Origin: Chloroflexota bacterium
Lineage (GTDB): Bacteria > Chloroflexota > Anaerolineae > DTLA01
Assembly (NCBI GenBank): GCA_014874485.1
Contig: JADBJK010000033.1
Location: forward strand, 1-39,731
Reading direction: 5' to 3'
DNA: 39,731 nt
Notes under the pieces: model-generated
Seen by the model: the letters and a program-made list of their open reading frames with translations, nothing else
Database searches by the model: none
Told to the model about the DNA's origin: nothing
Position numbers and translations under genes: made by a program
In this document: piece after piece, positions 1 through 9,600 of the stretch
Position numbering within the stretch: position 1 is the stretch's first letter
Layout: every line of letters starts with the position of its first letter

Positions 1-283
1 CTTCGCCCTTTCAGCACGGGGGTTTAGCCCCGCGCGGCCCCGTCGCAGCCCGAGGCTGAAGCCATCGGGCTGAATGGACAAAGCCCTGCGGGCTGCCCCA
101 GCCCCAGCGGGGCTTCGCCCTCTCAGCGCGGGGGTTCAGCCCCGCGCGGCCCCCCGCCCCCGCCCGATGCTAAAGCATCGGGCTGAATGGGCAAAGCCCT
201 GCGGGCTGCCAGCCCCAACGGGGCTTCGCCCTTTCAGCGCGGGGGTTTAGCCCCGCGCGGCCCCACCCTTTCGCGGGTTCCGT
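1..283. repeat. Tandem ~111-bp GC-rich intergenic repeat, about 2.5 copies
   Basis: Units start at about 1, 113 and 224 with the same opening (CTTCGCCCT). Each is a chain of small hairpins: a GGGG..CCCC hairpin, a CCCGATGC/GCATCGGG hairpin (clearest near 171-192) and an AGCCC..GGGCT hairpin. The third unit is truncated and runs into another repeat family near 265. No credible coding frame is seen. Related units occur in the opposite orientation at 2640-3260 and in part near 12770, so this is a dispersed family. Confidence 0.75.
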
Positions 284-298
284 GATCCGAACGCCCCC

Positions 299-400
299 GC
301 CCCTCACCCTAGCCCCCTCCCAGCGGGCGAGGGAATGCACGCCCCCGCCCCTTTCACGCCTTTCGTGCCCTTTCGCGGGTTTCGCGATCCAAACGCCCGC
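299..400. repeat. Left arm of ~95-bp dispersed repeat, inverted relative to 2543-2633
   Basis: The reverse complement of this stretch matches 2543-2633 almost base for base. It differs by two substitutions and a 9-base insertion containing GAAAGG; the insertion is also present in a third copy at 2982-3067. The arms therefore face each other across the lipoprotein/GTPase operon. No transposase is linked to them. Confidence 0.7.
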
Positions 401-406
401 CGCCCC

Positions 407-1453
407 CTACCTCCGCACCCCCGACAGGCGGTCGTACACTGCCGCGGCCCACGATTCCACCGCCGCGCGGTCGGCATCCGTCATCGGTGAATCGCCCCGC
501 CCGGAGAATAGCAGACCGTCCGTCTCGGCGATCCCCAGTGCGTACAGCCACCCGTCCAGCCGCTCCAACTCCGCCGTCGTGAGCCAGCCACGCCCGGCCT
601 CCGTCGCGTCGCCGCCGTCGCACCGGGCCGTGCTGGCAAAGGCGTAGCCGCACGCGTCCACCTGCAGGAAACGGCAGTAGCCCGCGCGGTCGGCGATGGC
701 CCCCTGCCACCGCACGGCGAGGTCCAACGACGCCGCGCCGCGCCCGTACTCCACCTCCCGCATGGCCACCCGCGCCCAGTCCATGACCGCGCGCTGCCAC
801 GCGGGCGACGGCTGCTCGGTGCCCCGCCCCACCAGCACCAGTTTGGCGTCGGCGGCCTGCGCCTCAAACGGCGCGAAGCGGGCCAGCAGGTCGGCCAGTT
901 GCGCCGGACGGCCCATCTCCTCCACCAGGTGCAGGGGCGTCAGCGGTGCGCCACACGGGCCGTAGGCCACCCGCCCGTCCGCCGCCACCAGAAACAGACG
1001 GCAGCCGCCCTCATCGCGCACCTCCATCGCCAGCGCCGGCTCGTCCACGCCGTGGAGCGGCCCGGCGGCCATGAGAACCCGTGCGCCCGCCCTATCCGTG
1101 CGGTACTCGTACACCTCGCCGCCGATTTCCAGCACCAGCCGGTAGCCCGGCACGACGGCCTCGGTGCACATCCCCTCCATGCGGATGCCCAGGCACCCGT
1201 CGGGCCAGTCCACCGGCTCCCAACTCAGCACCCGCACCTGGTTCCACCCCACGCGATGGCGGGCCAGGATGGCCGCGAGGGCAATCTCCACGGCGTCGGG
1301 GCGGTTGGGGTCGGGTGTGGCAGTGGGGGCGGGCGTTGGGGACGCTGCGGGCGAAGGCGTGGGCGGCGGGGTCGGCGTCGTCGCGCGGCCGCACGCGCCC
1401 AGCATCACCGCCGCGACGATGACCATCGCCGCCAGCGCACATCGTCTCGGCAT
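407..1453 (-). CDS. Secreted lipoprotein of unknown function
   Basis: The 348-residue product starts with a type II signal peptide ending in a lipobox (LGAC, Cys21). A Thr/Pro/Ser-rich tether follows at about 25-50, so the protein should be lipid-anchored outside the membrane. Residues about 55-125 hold a Cys-containing domain (WPDGCLG...C...VVPGYRLVLE) that I associate with Chloroflexi secreted proteins; no enzyme motif is visible. The C-terminal part contains clustered Cys residues and is unrecognised. A strong AGGAGG ribosome site lies 7 bases before the ATG. The gene follows the GTPase gene by 21 bases on the same strand, so the two are probably one transcript. Function unknown. Confidence 0.85.
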   Translation of the reverse strand: MPRRCALAAMVIVAAVMLGACGRATTPTPPPTPSPAASPTPAPTATPDPNRPDAVEIALAAILARHRVGWNQVRVLSWEPVDWPDGCLGIRMEGMCTEAVVPGYRLVLEIGGEVYEYRTDRAGARVLMAAGPLHGVDEPALAMEVRDEGGCRLFLVAADGRVAYGPCGAPLTPLHLVEEMGRPAQLADLLARFAPFEAQAADAKLVLVGRGTEQPSPAWQRAVMDWARVAMREVEYGRGAASLDLAVRWQGAIADRAGYCRFLQVDACGYAFASTARCDGGDATEAGRGWLTTAELERLDGWLYALGIAETDGLLFSGRGDSPMTDADRAAVESWAAAVYDRLSGVRR

Positions 1454-1474
1454 GGCTCACCTCCTGCGCGGGCG

Positions 1475-2461
1475 CTAGACCCGCAATTCCACCACGTCGC
1501 CGTCCTGCAGGATGTAGTCGCGGGGGACCATCTGGCCGTCAAACTGAGCGCTGCCCCACACGCGCGCCGCTTTCAGGTCGCGCAGGAAGTCTTGGTGCAC
1601 GGCGGCGGCGAAATCCTCCACCGTGCTCCCCTTCTTGATGACGAACGGCGCAGTGAAGTCGGGGTCTTTCCCCGGCGGCTTGGCGTAGATGCGGATGACG
1701 CCCAACCTCTGGAAGACCTCGTGCTTCAGCCGCTCCAGGTTGCGCCCCGTCTCCGCCGACACGGGCATCATCGGCCAGTCCTCGTCCAGCAGTTCGCGGA
1801 AGATGTCGTACACCTCGTCCCACTCCTCCGAGTCCGTCTTGTTGGCCAGGACGAGGAACGGCTTGAAGGTCCAGCGGCGGTCTTCGGGGTAGCGGTCCTT
1901 GCGGTGCAGGGGCACGATGCGGCTCTGCGCCAGCAGGGCGACCGCCTCCTCCAGGTGCTGCAGCGGGTCGGTGCGCACGTCCACCACCAGCAGGATGAGG
2001 TCCACGCGCCGCAGGAGGTCCATCAGCGCAGGTTCCACGAATTCGGCGCTCAGCGGCGGCGTGTCAATGAGTTGAATCTGCACGTTCTCCACGGGCATCA
2101 TGCCGGGCGTGGGCGCCCAGGTGGTGAACGGCGCGTCGGACACCTCGGGCTCGGCGTTGGTGAGCGCCCTGACCAGGGCCGACTTGCCCACGTTGGTGGT
2201 GCCGACGACGGCCACCTGACCCGCGCCCTCGCGCTCAATGCGGTAGGCGGCGTCGCGTCGGCTGACGACCTTGGCCCCCTGGGGGCTGGTGCGCAGTTTG
2301 GACAACTTGCGCCGCAGGTCGCCCACCAGGTGTTCCGTGCCCTTGTGCTTGGGGATGAGCGCGATGAACTCCTCCAGGCGGGCGATCTTCTCCTCGGTGG
2401 TCTTCGCCTCGCGATATCGTCTTTCGGCCTCCTGGGCCTCTGGGGGAAGGTTGGTCGGCAT
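1475..2461 (-). CDS. TGS-domain GTPase (Obg/DRG-like)
   Basis: A 328-residue TRAFAC-class GTPase. It has a helical N-terminus (1-60), a P-loop GTTNVGKS (87-94), a switch I FTT (112-114), a G3 DTPP (133-136, usually DxPG), a G4 NKTD (207-210), a G5 SAE (235-237) and a C-terminal TGS domain (about 255-328, ending GDVVELRV). This is the DRG/Obg-like layout, seen in ribosome-associated or stress GTPases; the exact role is inferred only by family. An ATG 30 bases upstream overlaps the -10 box of a good promoter, so I start at 2461, which has GGAG just upstream, although closer than ideal. The lipoprotein gene follows. Confidence 0.9.
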   Translation of the reverse strand: MPTNLPPEAQEAERRYREAKTTEEKIARLEEFIALIPKHKGTEHLVGDLRRKLSKLRTSPQGAKVVSRRDAAYRIEREGAGQVAVVGTTNVGKSALVRALTNAEPEVSDAPFTTWAPTPGMMPVENVQIQLIDTPPLSAEFVEPALMDLLRRVDLILLVVDVRTDPLQHLEEAVALLAQSRIVPLHRKDRYPEDRRWTFKPFLVLANKTDSEEWDEVYDIFRELLDEDWPMMPVSAETGRNLERLKHEVFQRLGVIRIYAKPPGKDPDFTAPFVIKKGSTVEDFAAAVHQDFLRDLKAARVWGSAQFDGQMVPRDYILQDGDVVELRV

Positions 2462-2489
2462 GACTCCACTCGCGCAAAGGTTCTGGCCC

Positions 2490-2519
2490 ATTGTATCCGC
2501 GACACGCGGCGCGCGTCAA
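2490..2519 (-). promoter_or_regulatory. Sigma-70-type promoter for the GTPase/lipoprotein operon
   Basis: On the minus strand there is a -35 TTGACG (2514-2519), an 18-base spacer and a -10 TACAAT (2490-2495). The predicted start, near 2483, leaves a leader of about 20 bases before the ATG at 2461. This promoter decides between the two possible start codons. Confidence 0.7.
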
Positions 2520-2542
2520 ATGGGGCGGCGCGGGCACGCGCG

Positions 2543-2633
2543 GGGGCGTTTGGATCACGAAACCCGCGAAAGGGCACGAAAGGGGCGGGGGCGTGCATTC
2601 CCTCGCCCGCTGGGAGAGGGCTAGGGTGAGGGC
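2543..2633. repeat. Right arm of ~95-bp dispersed repeat
   Basis: Near-exact inverted copy of 299-400. It begins at GCGTTTGGATCACG and runs through the CTGGGAGAGGGCTAGGG element. With the left arm it brackets the 407-2461 operon and its promoter. Confidence 0.7.
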
Positions 2634-3296
2634 GTGCCGCGCGGGGCCAAACCCCCGCGCTGAACGGGCGAAGCCCCGCTAGGGCTGGGATAGCCCGCAG
2701 GGCTTTGCCCTTTCAGCCCGACGGCTTCAGCCGCGGGCGAAGACCGCGCGTCCCCTCGCACGCTGGGAGAGGGCTAGGGTGAGGGGCGCGGGGGCGTTTG
2801 GATCACGAAACCCGCGAAAGGGTGGGGCCGCGCGGGGCTGAACCCCCGCCACCTGTAGGCGCGCAGCATGCTGTGCCCCGACGCCCAGCCCGCAGGGCTT
2901 TGTCCATTTAGCCCGATGGCTTCAGCCTCGGGCGAAGACCGCGCGTCCCCTCGCACGCACAGGCGCAGGGTGAGGGGCGCGGGGGCGTTTGGATCACGAA
3001 ACCCGCGAAAGGGCACGAAAGGCGCGAAAGGGGCTGGGGCGTGCATTCCCTCGCCCGCACAGGCGCGGGGTTGCCGCGGGTGGCGCGTGCCCGCGGGTTC
3101 GGCGGAGGCCACGACGGGCGATGCCTTTCGCGTGTTTCGTGGCTTTTCGCGCCCTTCGCGATCCAAAAGCCACACGTAGCGGCGTATCACCCTGTGCCCC
3201 TACGACCAGCCCGCAGGGCTTTGCCCATTCAGCCCGACGGCTTCAGCCTCGGGCGAAGACCGCGCGTCCCCTCGCCCGCACAGGGTGAGGGTCCAA
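2634..3296. repeat. Block of dispersed GC-rich repeats, no gene seen
   Basis: This stretch is a mosaic of at least three recurring modules. The first is GTTTGGATCACGAAACCCGC (near 2793 and 2985). The second is the CGGGCGAAGACCGCGCGTCC module (near 2734, 2930 and 3251). The third is the GGCTTTG..CATTCAGCCCGA module (near 2700, 2896 and 3216). Copy 2982-3067 belongs to the same family as 299-400 and 2543-2633. Open frames here overlap these repeats on both strands and look non-coding. Confidence 0.7.
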
Positions 3297-3329
3297 ACCT
3301 GCGACGCACCTCCGAGGTGCGTCGCAGGT
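3297..3329. repeat. Perfect palindrome with 16-bp arms (GCGACGCACC family)
   Basis: Left arm 3297-3312 and right arm 3314-3329 are exact reverse complements around one central base. The core GCGACGCACCT / AGGTGCGTCGC is shared with the hairpin at 33898-33935, so this is a two-copy palindromic family within the window. Confidence 0.8.
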
Positions 3330-3462
3330 GCATTCTGCGCCAGGGGGCTGGGACAGCCCGCCGTAGGGACACGGCATGCGGTGTCCCCTGCGAGTATCGC
3401 ACCCCGATGGCCTCGGGCACGGCCGTGCCCCTTGCGCCCCTGAACGTTCCGCCCCGCGCCGC

Positions 3463-3491
3463 TTGCCCGCAGCCCGCCCATTGTCTATAAT
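3463..3491 (+). promoter_or_regulatory. Sigma-70-type promoter for the phosphatase-like gene
   Basis: A -35 TTGCCC (3463-3468), a 17-base spacer and a consensus -10 TATAAT (3486-3491). Transcription would begin near 3498 and give a leader of about 25 bases before the TTG start at 3523. It excludes the upstream ATG at 3376 as the natural start. Confidence 0.8.
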
Positions 3492-3522
3492 CCTTCCACA
3501 CTCGCAGCGATGGGAGGGAACC

Positions 3523-5358
3523 TTGTCCGCGCAACGAGGGCCGGAAGCAGGCAGCGGCATCGCCTGGCACCTGCGCAAGATTCTGGACCTGGCCGACCGC
3601 ATCTCGCGCGCCTACCACACGCGCAAGTATCGCACGTGGGAGCGGACGGTCGGCCACGCTGCGCCCACCGAAGACACCGCCAGGCGCGGGTTCATCCTCA
3701 TCCAGATAGACGCCCTGTCGCACACGCACCTCCTGCAGGCCATGGAGCGGGGCTACATGCCCTTCCTGGCCGGGCTGGTGCAGCGGGGCAACGCCAAACT
3801 GGCGCGGTGGCGCTGCGGCCAGCCCACCACCACACCCGCCATCCAGGCCGGCATCCTTCACGGCGACAACTACGACATCCCCGCCTTCCGCTGGTACGAG
3901 AAAGAGCGCCACGCCTCCGTCGGCTGCAAGTCGCCGGGGTTCATGGCCGAACTGCAACAGCGCATCGCCGCATCGCACCCGGGCATCCTCCAGGGCGGCT
4001 CCAGTTATGTCAACATGTTTGACGGCGGCGCGGCCCTCTCCCTGCTCACCCTCGGCTCTATCGGCCGCCACCGCTTCTTTGAGAACATGCGCGGCGTCGG
4101 ATTCCTGGTCCTGCTCGCGCTCAGCCCGTGGCGCATCGGCATCATCCTGGGGCGCGCCGCGTGGGAGTATCTCCTTCACTTCGGGCGGCAGGTGCGCGAC
4201 CTGCTCTACCCCAGCCTGCGTCGTCCCTACGCGCACCCCTCGCCTTTCCTGAAGGTCGCCAACGACGTCATCTTCCGCGAGATTCAGACCTTCGCCGCCA
4301 TGCTGGACGTGTACCGGGGCGTGCCCTCCATCGCCACCAACTACAATTCCTACGACGACGTGGCCCACCACTACGGGGCCGACAGCCCCCAGGCTTTCCG
4401 AACCCTGCGCGGCATTGACAAGCAAATCCAGCGGATTGACCGCGTGCGCAGGCGCTACACGCGTCGGCAATATGACCTATACGTGTTGTCGGACCACGGC
4501 ATGACGCCATCGGTCCCGTTCCGCCATCTGTACGGCATGACCATCGGCGAGTACATCCGCGACCACGTCCAGCAGCCCGTGCTCTTGGACGAGGCCGCGT
4601 CGGGCGAGGACCTGGCCGCGCTGCGCATGCGCTTTCTGGTGGACGAACTCAAGGGCATAGAGGAGCGCCTCGGCAAGACCCAGAGCGCGCTCCTGCGCCG
4701 CCTCCGCCGGTTCCTGCACCGGCGCATCCCCACCAGCGTGGACCCGTCCGACTGGGACCTGAAGCGCATCAGCGACATCGTGGTGCGCAACTCCGGATCG
4801 GCGGCCCACGTATACTTCAACGTCGCGCCGCGCAAGTTGCGGCTGGGCGAGATCGCGCTCCTCTACCCCGACCTGCTGACGAGCCTCGTGGAGCATCCGG
4901 GCATCGGCATGATTCTCGCCTGCGAGGCCGACTGTGCCGTGGCGCTGGGCAAGGGCGGCCAGGCGCTGCTCACCCCGCGCGGCGCCGAAGTGGAAGGCGA
5001 GAACCCGCTGGCCCTGGCCGACGAGCCCCACATCGCAGCCGGGCAACTCCGCGACTTGGCCTCGTTCCCCCACAGCGGCGACCTCATCCTGTTTGGCGGC
5101 TGGCACAGGCCCGGCGTCATCGTCGCCTTTGAGGACCAGGTAAGCACCCACGGCGGCATCGGCGGCCCGCAGGACTACCCGTTCATCCTGTACCCCAGCG
5201 CCTACGCCATCCCCACCGAGGACATCACCAACGCGCGGGAACTCTACCCCTTCTTCGCCGACCTGTACCTGAACCAGAAGGAGCCGCTGCGCCTGCAGAC
5301 AACAGAAGACCGCTCATCGCTGAGCGGTCCCCTGTCTGTGAAAGGAGATGTCGCTTAG
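3523..5358 (+). CDS. Alkaline-phosphatase-superfamily phosphodiesterase/phosphatase-like protein
   Basis: A 611-residue protein initiated at TTG. GGAGGG lies 4 bases upstream and the promoter is correctly spaced. The core matches the metal-dependent alkaline phosphatase / nucleotide pyrophosphatase fold. It has the first metal Asp in IQIDALS (Asp63), the nucleophile region PTTTPA (Thr102-104), the second metal set in YDDVAHH (Asp278/279, His282/283), SDHG (Asp324, His325) and a final STHGG (His543). All expected ligands are present, so it is probably active. Substrate is unknown; phosphodiesters, sulfate or phosphonate esters are all possible. A hydrophobic stretch at about 192-218 (VGFLVLLAL...IGIIL) could associate with the membrane; there is no N-terminal signal peptide. 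The gene converges on the LysM gene with an 7-base gap. Confidence 0.85.
   Translation: MSAQRGPEAGSGIAWHLRKILDLADRISRAYHTRKYRTWERTVGHAAPTEDTARRGFILIQIDALSHTHLLQAMERGYMPFLAGLVQRGNAKLARWRCGQPTTTPAIQAGILHGDNYDIPAFRWYEKERHASVGCKSPGFMAELQQRIAASHPGILQGGSSYVNMFDGGAALSLLTLGSIGRHRFFENMRGVGFLVLLALSPWRIGIILGRAAWEYLLHFGRQVRDLLYPSLRRPYAHPSPFLKVANDVIFREIQTFAAMLDVYRGVPSIATNYNSYDDVAHHYGADSPQAFRTLRGIDKQIQRIDRVRRRYTRRQYDLYVLSDHGMTPSVPFRHLYGMTIGEYIRDHVQQPVLLDEAASGEDLAALRMRFLVDELKGIEERLGKTQSALLRRLRRFLHRRIPTSVDPSDWDLKRISDIVVRNSGSAAHVYFNVAPRKLRLGEIALLYPDLLTSLVEHPGIGMILACEADCAVALGKGGQALLTPRGAEVEGENPLALADEPHIAAGQLRDLASFPHSGDLILFGGWHRPGVIVAFEDQVSTHGGIGGPQDYPFILYPSAYAIPTEDITNARELYPFFADLYLNQKEPLRLQTTEDRSSLSGPLSVKGDVA
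5302..5335. terminator. Hairpin at the junction of convergent genes
   Basis: A perfect 9-bp stem (GACCGCTCA 5308-5316 / TGAGCGGTC 5321-5329) with a TCGC loop. After a 2x2 internal loop it is extended by ACAG/CTGT (5302-5305 / 5332-5335). It lies in the last codons of the plus-strand gene and just past the stop of the minus-strand gene at 5366. No T-run follows on either strand, so a bidirectional terminator role is only probable. Confidence 0.45.
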
Positions 5359-5365
5359 GTGCGTG

Positions 5366-6535
5366 CTATGGCTTGCAGAGCACCTGACCCACGTAGATGC
5401 AGTTCGGGTTCGTCAGGTTGTTCTTGACCATGATGGCGTACACGGTCGTGCCCCAGCGGATCGCCAGCGAGTACAACGTATCGCCGCGCTGCACCACATA
5501 GCACTGGCCGGGTGGCGGCGGGGGCACCGTGCACGGCACCCGTAGCCGCTGCCCCACGTAGATGTTGAAGCAGCAGGTGGAGATGCCGTTGATGCTCGCC
5601 AGGTACCAGATGGTGGTGCCGTAGCGCCGCGCGATGGAGTACAGCGTGTCACCGCGCTGCACGACGTACCAGCAGTCCTGCGGCGGCGGAGGCGGCGGCG
5701 TTACGCCTGGGATGCACAGCACCTGCCCCACGCGGATCAGGCTCGGGTTCGCGATGCCGTTGGCCGCAGCGATGGCCTGCACCGTGGTGCCGTAGCGCCG
5801 CGCGATGGAGTACAGCGTGTCGCCCCAGCGCACGGTGTAGTACGCCGCGCACGGGCCGGGCGGGACCGGCGTGGCCGTCGGGCTGGGTGGCGCCGGGGTC
5901 GCCGTGGGGCCGGGCGTGGCCGTGGGGCCGGGGGTCCGCGTCGGCGTCGCCGTCGGCGCGGGCGTGTTGGTCGGCCCGCCCGTTACGGTGATGGTCGCGT
6001 TCTGCGTCGCCGCCGGAATCGGCTGCGTGAGGTTGTTCAGCAGCGAGACCGACGTGAAGATCACGCTGGCCGATCCCCCGCTGACGCCCTGGAACACGAT
6101 GCGGGCCAGAGTCCCGCTGCCCGACACCGGCGCAGCGGGCGCCAGCAGCGTCATCGCGTAGATGATGGTCCCCGACGCGTTGTCCGCAGAGTTGACGGCC
6201 ACGAACCCGTCGGCCGGATTCGGGAACGTCCCGGGCTGAATCTGCACGCCGGTCTGGTAGGCCAGCGCATCCTGCACCTGCAGGCGGGTCGGGTCAAAAC
6301 TGAGCCTGACCTCCACCCCGAACAGCCCGGTTACGTTCTGAATCTGGACGTCCAGGGTAACCGTGCCGCCGATGGGCACGCTTGAGGCGCTGGGTATGAG
6401 CGCCACCGTTGCGCCATCTGCCCGTGCGACGTCACTTCCCGCGAACGGTATCCCCAACCCCACCAGGATGGTAACCGCTGCCATGACGAGAGAAATGATG
6501 CGCCGGGCCAATGGCATTTTCTCTCTTCCGTTCAT
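5366..6535 (-). CDS. Secreted cohesin-domain protein with three C-terminal LysM repeats
   Basis: A 389-residue protein. It has a signal peptide (about 1-39, ending ARA), a cohesin-type beta domain (about 42-190: IGGTVTLDVQIQNV, GVEVRLSFDPTRLQV, GTLARIVFQG), a Pro/Thr/Gly linker, and three LysM modules (about 230-278, 286-334 and 343-389). Each LysM carries a Y-V/T-V-x-x-GDTLYS(I/L)A motif. LysM binds peptidoglycan N-acetylglucosamine and cohesins bind dockerins, so this looks like a wall-attached receptor for dockerin-bearing proteins. The next gene upstream encodes a dockerin. The first ATG (6541) sits one base from AGGAGG; the second (6535) has a proper 7-base gap and is preferred. Confidence 0.9.
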   Translation of the reverse strand: MNGREKMPLARRIISLVMAAVTILVGLGIPFAGSDVARADGATVALIPSASSVPIGGTVTLDVQIQNVTGLFGVEVRLSFDPTRLQVQDALAYQTGVQIQPGTFPNPADGFVAVNSADNASGTIIYAMTLLAPAAPVSGSGTLARIVFQGVSGGSASVIFTSVSLLNNLTQPIPAATQNATITVTGGPTNTPAPTATPTRTPGPTATPGPTATPAPPSPTATPVPPGPCAAYYTVRWGDTLYSIARRYGTTVQAIAAANGIANPSLIRVGQVLCIPGVTPPPPPPQDCWYVVQRGDTLYSIARRYGTTIWYLASINGISTCCFNIYVGQRLRVPCTVPPPPPGQCYVVQRGDTLYSLAIRWGTTVYAIMVKNNLTNPNCIYVGQVLCKP

Positions 6536-6605
6536 GTTCATTCCTCCTTACGATACTCTGTCGTTTCGCGTTCTTGGTGAGGACGGGGGATAGGCCCGGC
6601 CTCCG

Positions 6606-6640
6606 GGGTGGGCCCTGGGCAGGATACCCAAGGCCCACCC
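6606..6640 (-). terminator. GC-rich hairpin after the giant surface-protein gene
   Basis: Nine-bp arms (GGGTGGGCC 6606-6614 and GGCCCACCC 6632-6640) around a 17-base loop that can itself form a GGG/CCC pair. It lies in the 121-base gap between the stop of the giant gene and the LysM gene. No U-tract follows, so it may only attenuate transcription. Confidence 0.45.
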
Positions 6641-6656
6641 GTTCGCACACGATGGT

Positions 6657-9600
6657 TTACTGAATCCGCAGCAGTTTGGCGTTCGGTTCGGCGCCGATGC
6701 CGCGGATGGGCCCCAGCCACAGGGAGCCATCCTGCGCCTTCACGTCCAGCGCCACGGCCTGCGCCGTCAGCAACTGCGCGTTGCCGAAGCGGAGCATGGT
6801 GGGGCCGGCCTTCAGGCCCTTGAACGTGATGCGCGCCAGCACCGCGTTGCCCTGGAGCGCCGGGGTCGGATCCAGCAGGGTAGCGGCGAAGCGGATGACG
6901 CCGGCGGCCTCGTCCACAGCGTTCAGCGCCACGAACGCGCCGTTCCCCGCGAACACGTCGCCGACGGCAACCTGCACGCCCTCCTTGTTCGGATCCGCGT
7001 CCACTACGCTCACGGCCGCCGGGTCATACCGGACTTCAAACTCGCCCGCGTAGAGGTCCGCCACGCTGCTCGCCACGACCTCCACGGTCGTCTGCGCGCC
7101 CGCGGGCAGGATGCGGAACGAGGGCGAGAAGCCCAGTTTGGCCTGGCCGCGCGCCGCGGCGACTTCCGCAACCGTTACCCAGTCGGTCGGGCCGGTCTTG
7201 TTGTAGTTCGCGCCCACCAGCACCAGGTCAATCAGGTTGCAGGTCCCATCGCCGTTGATGTCGGCGCGGGAGTCGGCCGGCGGCGTGGAGCCGTACATGG
7301 CGCCCACGATCACCAGGTCCACGATGTTGATGGTGCCGTCGTTGTTGGCGTCGCCGCCCAGCAGCATGGTGCTCCCGATGTTGACGGAGCCGGACGCAGG
7401 CACCACCACGCCGGTCTTGCGGGCCGACAGGTAGCCAGGCTTGCTGGCGATGACGGTGTACGTCCCGGCGGGCACACCGGCGATGGTGAAGGTCCCGCCG
7501 CTGCCGGTGCTAACCGGCGGCAGCGCGCCCGCGGCCACCGACACGCCGCTGTGGTCGGTCCGCGACTGGAGCGACACCTGCCCGCTGATGGAGCCGGTGG
7601 TGATCACGACTTCCAGCGACCCGCCTTGCGTGGTGCTGCACAGTTGCGTGCCGTTGCGGTCCACCAACTGGCCCAGGGTGAAGGCCACGTTGGCCGTGCC
7701 GGTCGCCAGGCCCCTGAAGTGGACCGTGGCCAGCACACCGCTGCCGCTGGCGGGCGGCGCCGGGTTCTGCAGCGTGAACGTGTAGCGGATCACACCGGTC
7801 CCGTTGTTGGCCGAGTTGTTCTGCATGTAGCCGCTGCCAACGGGCAGGAACGGCCCAGGCGTGATCTGGATGCCGGGCGTCGCCGGATCGTCGTCCACCA
7901 CCTGCACGCGGGTGTAGTCAAACGACAGTTGCAGATCCACGCCGTACAGGTTGGACACGTTCTCCACGCGGATGTCCACCGCCACCGTCTGGCCCACGCC
8001 CACCGTCTGCGTCGTGGGCGACAGGCGGATCAGCGCGCAGGTGGAGACGAAGATGTACTCGGTCTTGGTCTCCGTGTCCACTCCGCACGGACCCGACACC
8101 GTCAGGGTTACGGTGTACACCCCGGGCAGGTTGTAAACGTGCGACGGATTCTGCTGAGTAGACGTTCCGCCGTCGCCAAAGTTCCACGACCAGGAGGTGA
8201 TGGCCCCCACCGACTGATCGGTGAAGTTCACCGTCAGCGGGGCCTGGCCCTGCGTCGGCGTCGCGGTGAAGTCCGCTTGCGGCGGCGTGCAGGCCTCGGT
8301 CGTGTTGATGTAGATATCCTTCGGGTCGGTCGGGTCGTACCAGAACATCACCCGGTACACCGGTGCCTGCGCCGCCAGCGGAGTCGGCGGCAGGTACTGC
8401 GTGCAGTCAAAGTCCGCGCGCAGGTTGTACCACCACCAGTCGGTGGTCATCAGGTACTTCTCGCCGGCCGGGAAGGACAGTTCCGTGTACTTGTCGGGCG
8501 ACGTGCGGTACTCGGTGAGCATCCAGAGTTGCGGCGTTTCCACGCCGTCAAACAGGTAGATTTCCTTCAACTCGCCGTAGAACTGCGGCTCACGGGCCTC
8601 ATCCACGATGGTGATCTGGAGCGGAGGCCGCTGGGTGAGCACCCGCCCGATGCAGTTCGGGTCGGTCCACAGCATGTAGGCCGGGTTGCCCATGGTCAGT
8701 TCCGCGCGGTTCAGCGGAGTTACCAGCGGGCTCGGGTTGTTCCAGATCTCCGGCATGCTGAGGACGTCCTCACGCACCGTGTGCAGGTAGTTGAACGGCG
8801 GCATCACCGAGATGGCGTCCCGCAGCCAGTAGCCTTCCAGAATCTGGCTGTCCTCGTAGTTCACGAAGTCGTCGGGCTTCGGGACAGGGGTGCGGATGGT
8901 GATGTACTTGAACTCATACGGGTCTTCGTTCGGATACCCATAGGTATTCGGGACGGTCATCAGGGCGACGACGTTGTACTCGTGGCCGTCCACGAAGAAC
9001 CGCTTGAGGTACCACGGGTCGCCGGGCGTGAGGTCGTGCCCGCCGGCCGCGTTGTCAATGGCCGAGTGGCTGGCACCCAGCGCGCGCCCGATGATGAGGT
9101 TGACCGTCTCGGTGGCCGAGTTGATCTGGTCCACATAGACGAACCACGCGCCGTTCAGGCTACCCAGGTTGGTGCCGCCGGCCAGGATGCGCCGATAGCC
9201 GGTGCGGTCCACGATGGCCATCTCGCCGGGCCGCAGCGTTACGGGCGAGCCGGGCACCAGGTCGGGGTGCTTGGAGTTGTTGGCGTGCATCCCGCCGCCC
9301 GTGTACCACAGCGTGATGTCCGCCGAGGTCGCGGGCACGGCGATGTTCGCCAGGCTCACCATGTGGTCCAGCAACTGAGCGCTCTGGCCGCGCTGCAGAT
9401 GCACCGACCGCGCGAAGATGACCAACTCGTCGCCCGAAAGCGCAGTGCCGTCGGTGTCCAAGTTGTCAATCGCGCCGTTGCCATTGAAGTCGGCGCCGAT
9501 GCCGGTGGTCTGCTGCAGCGTGAACTCGGAGTGGATGGTAACCGCATCCTCAACGCCGTCAAAGTCGGCGTCAAAGGTGGTCAGGCCGTAGCCCGCCGAG

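Noticed and set aside
899-2629. 576-codon plus-strand open frame opposite the lipoprotein and GTPase genes
   Set aside because: It is antisense to two genes with clear motifs and ribosome sites. Its His/Arg/Gly-rich translation is typical of GC-rich shadow frames.
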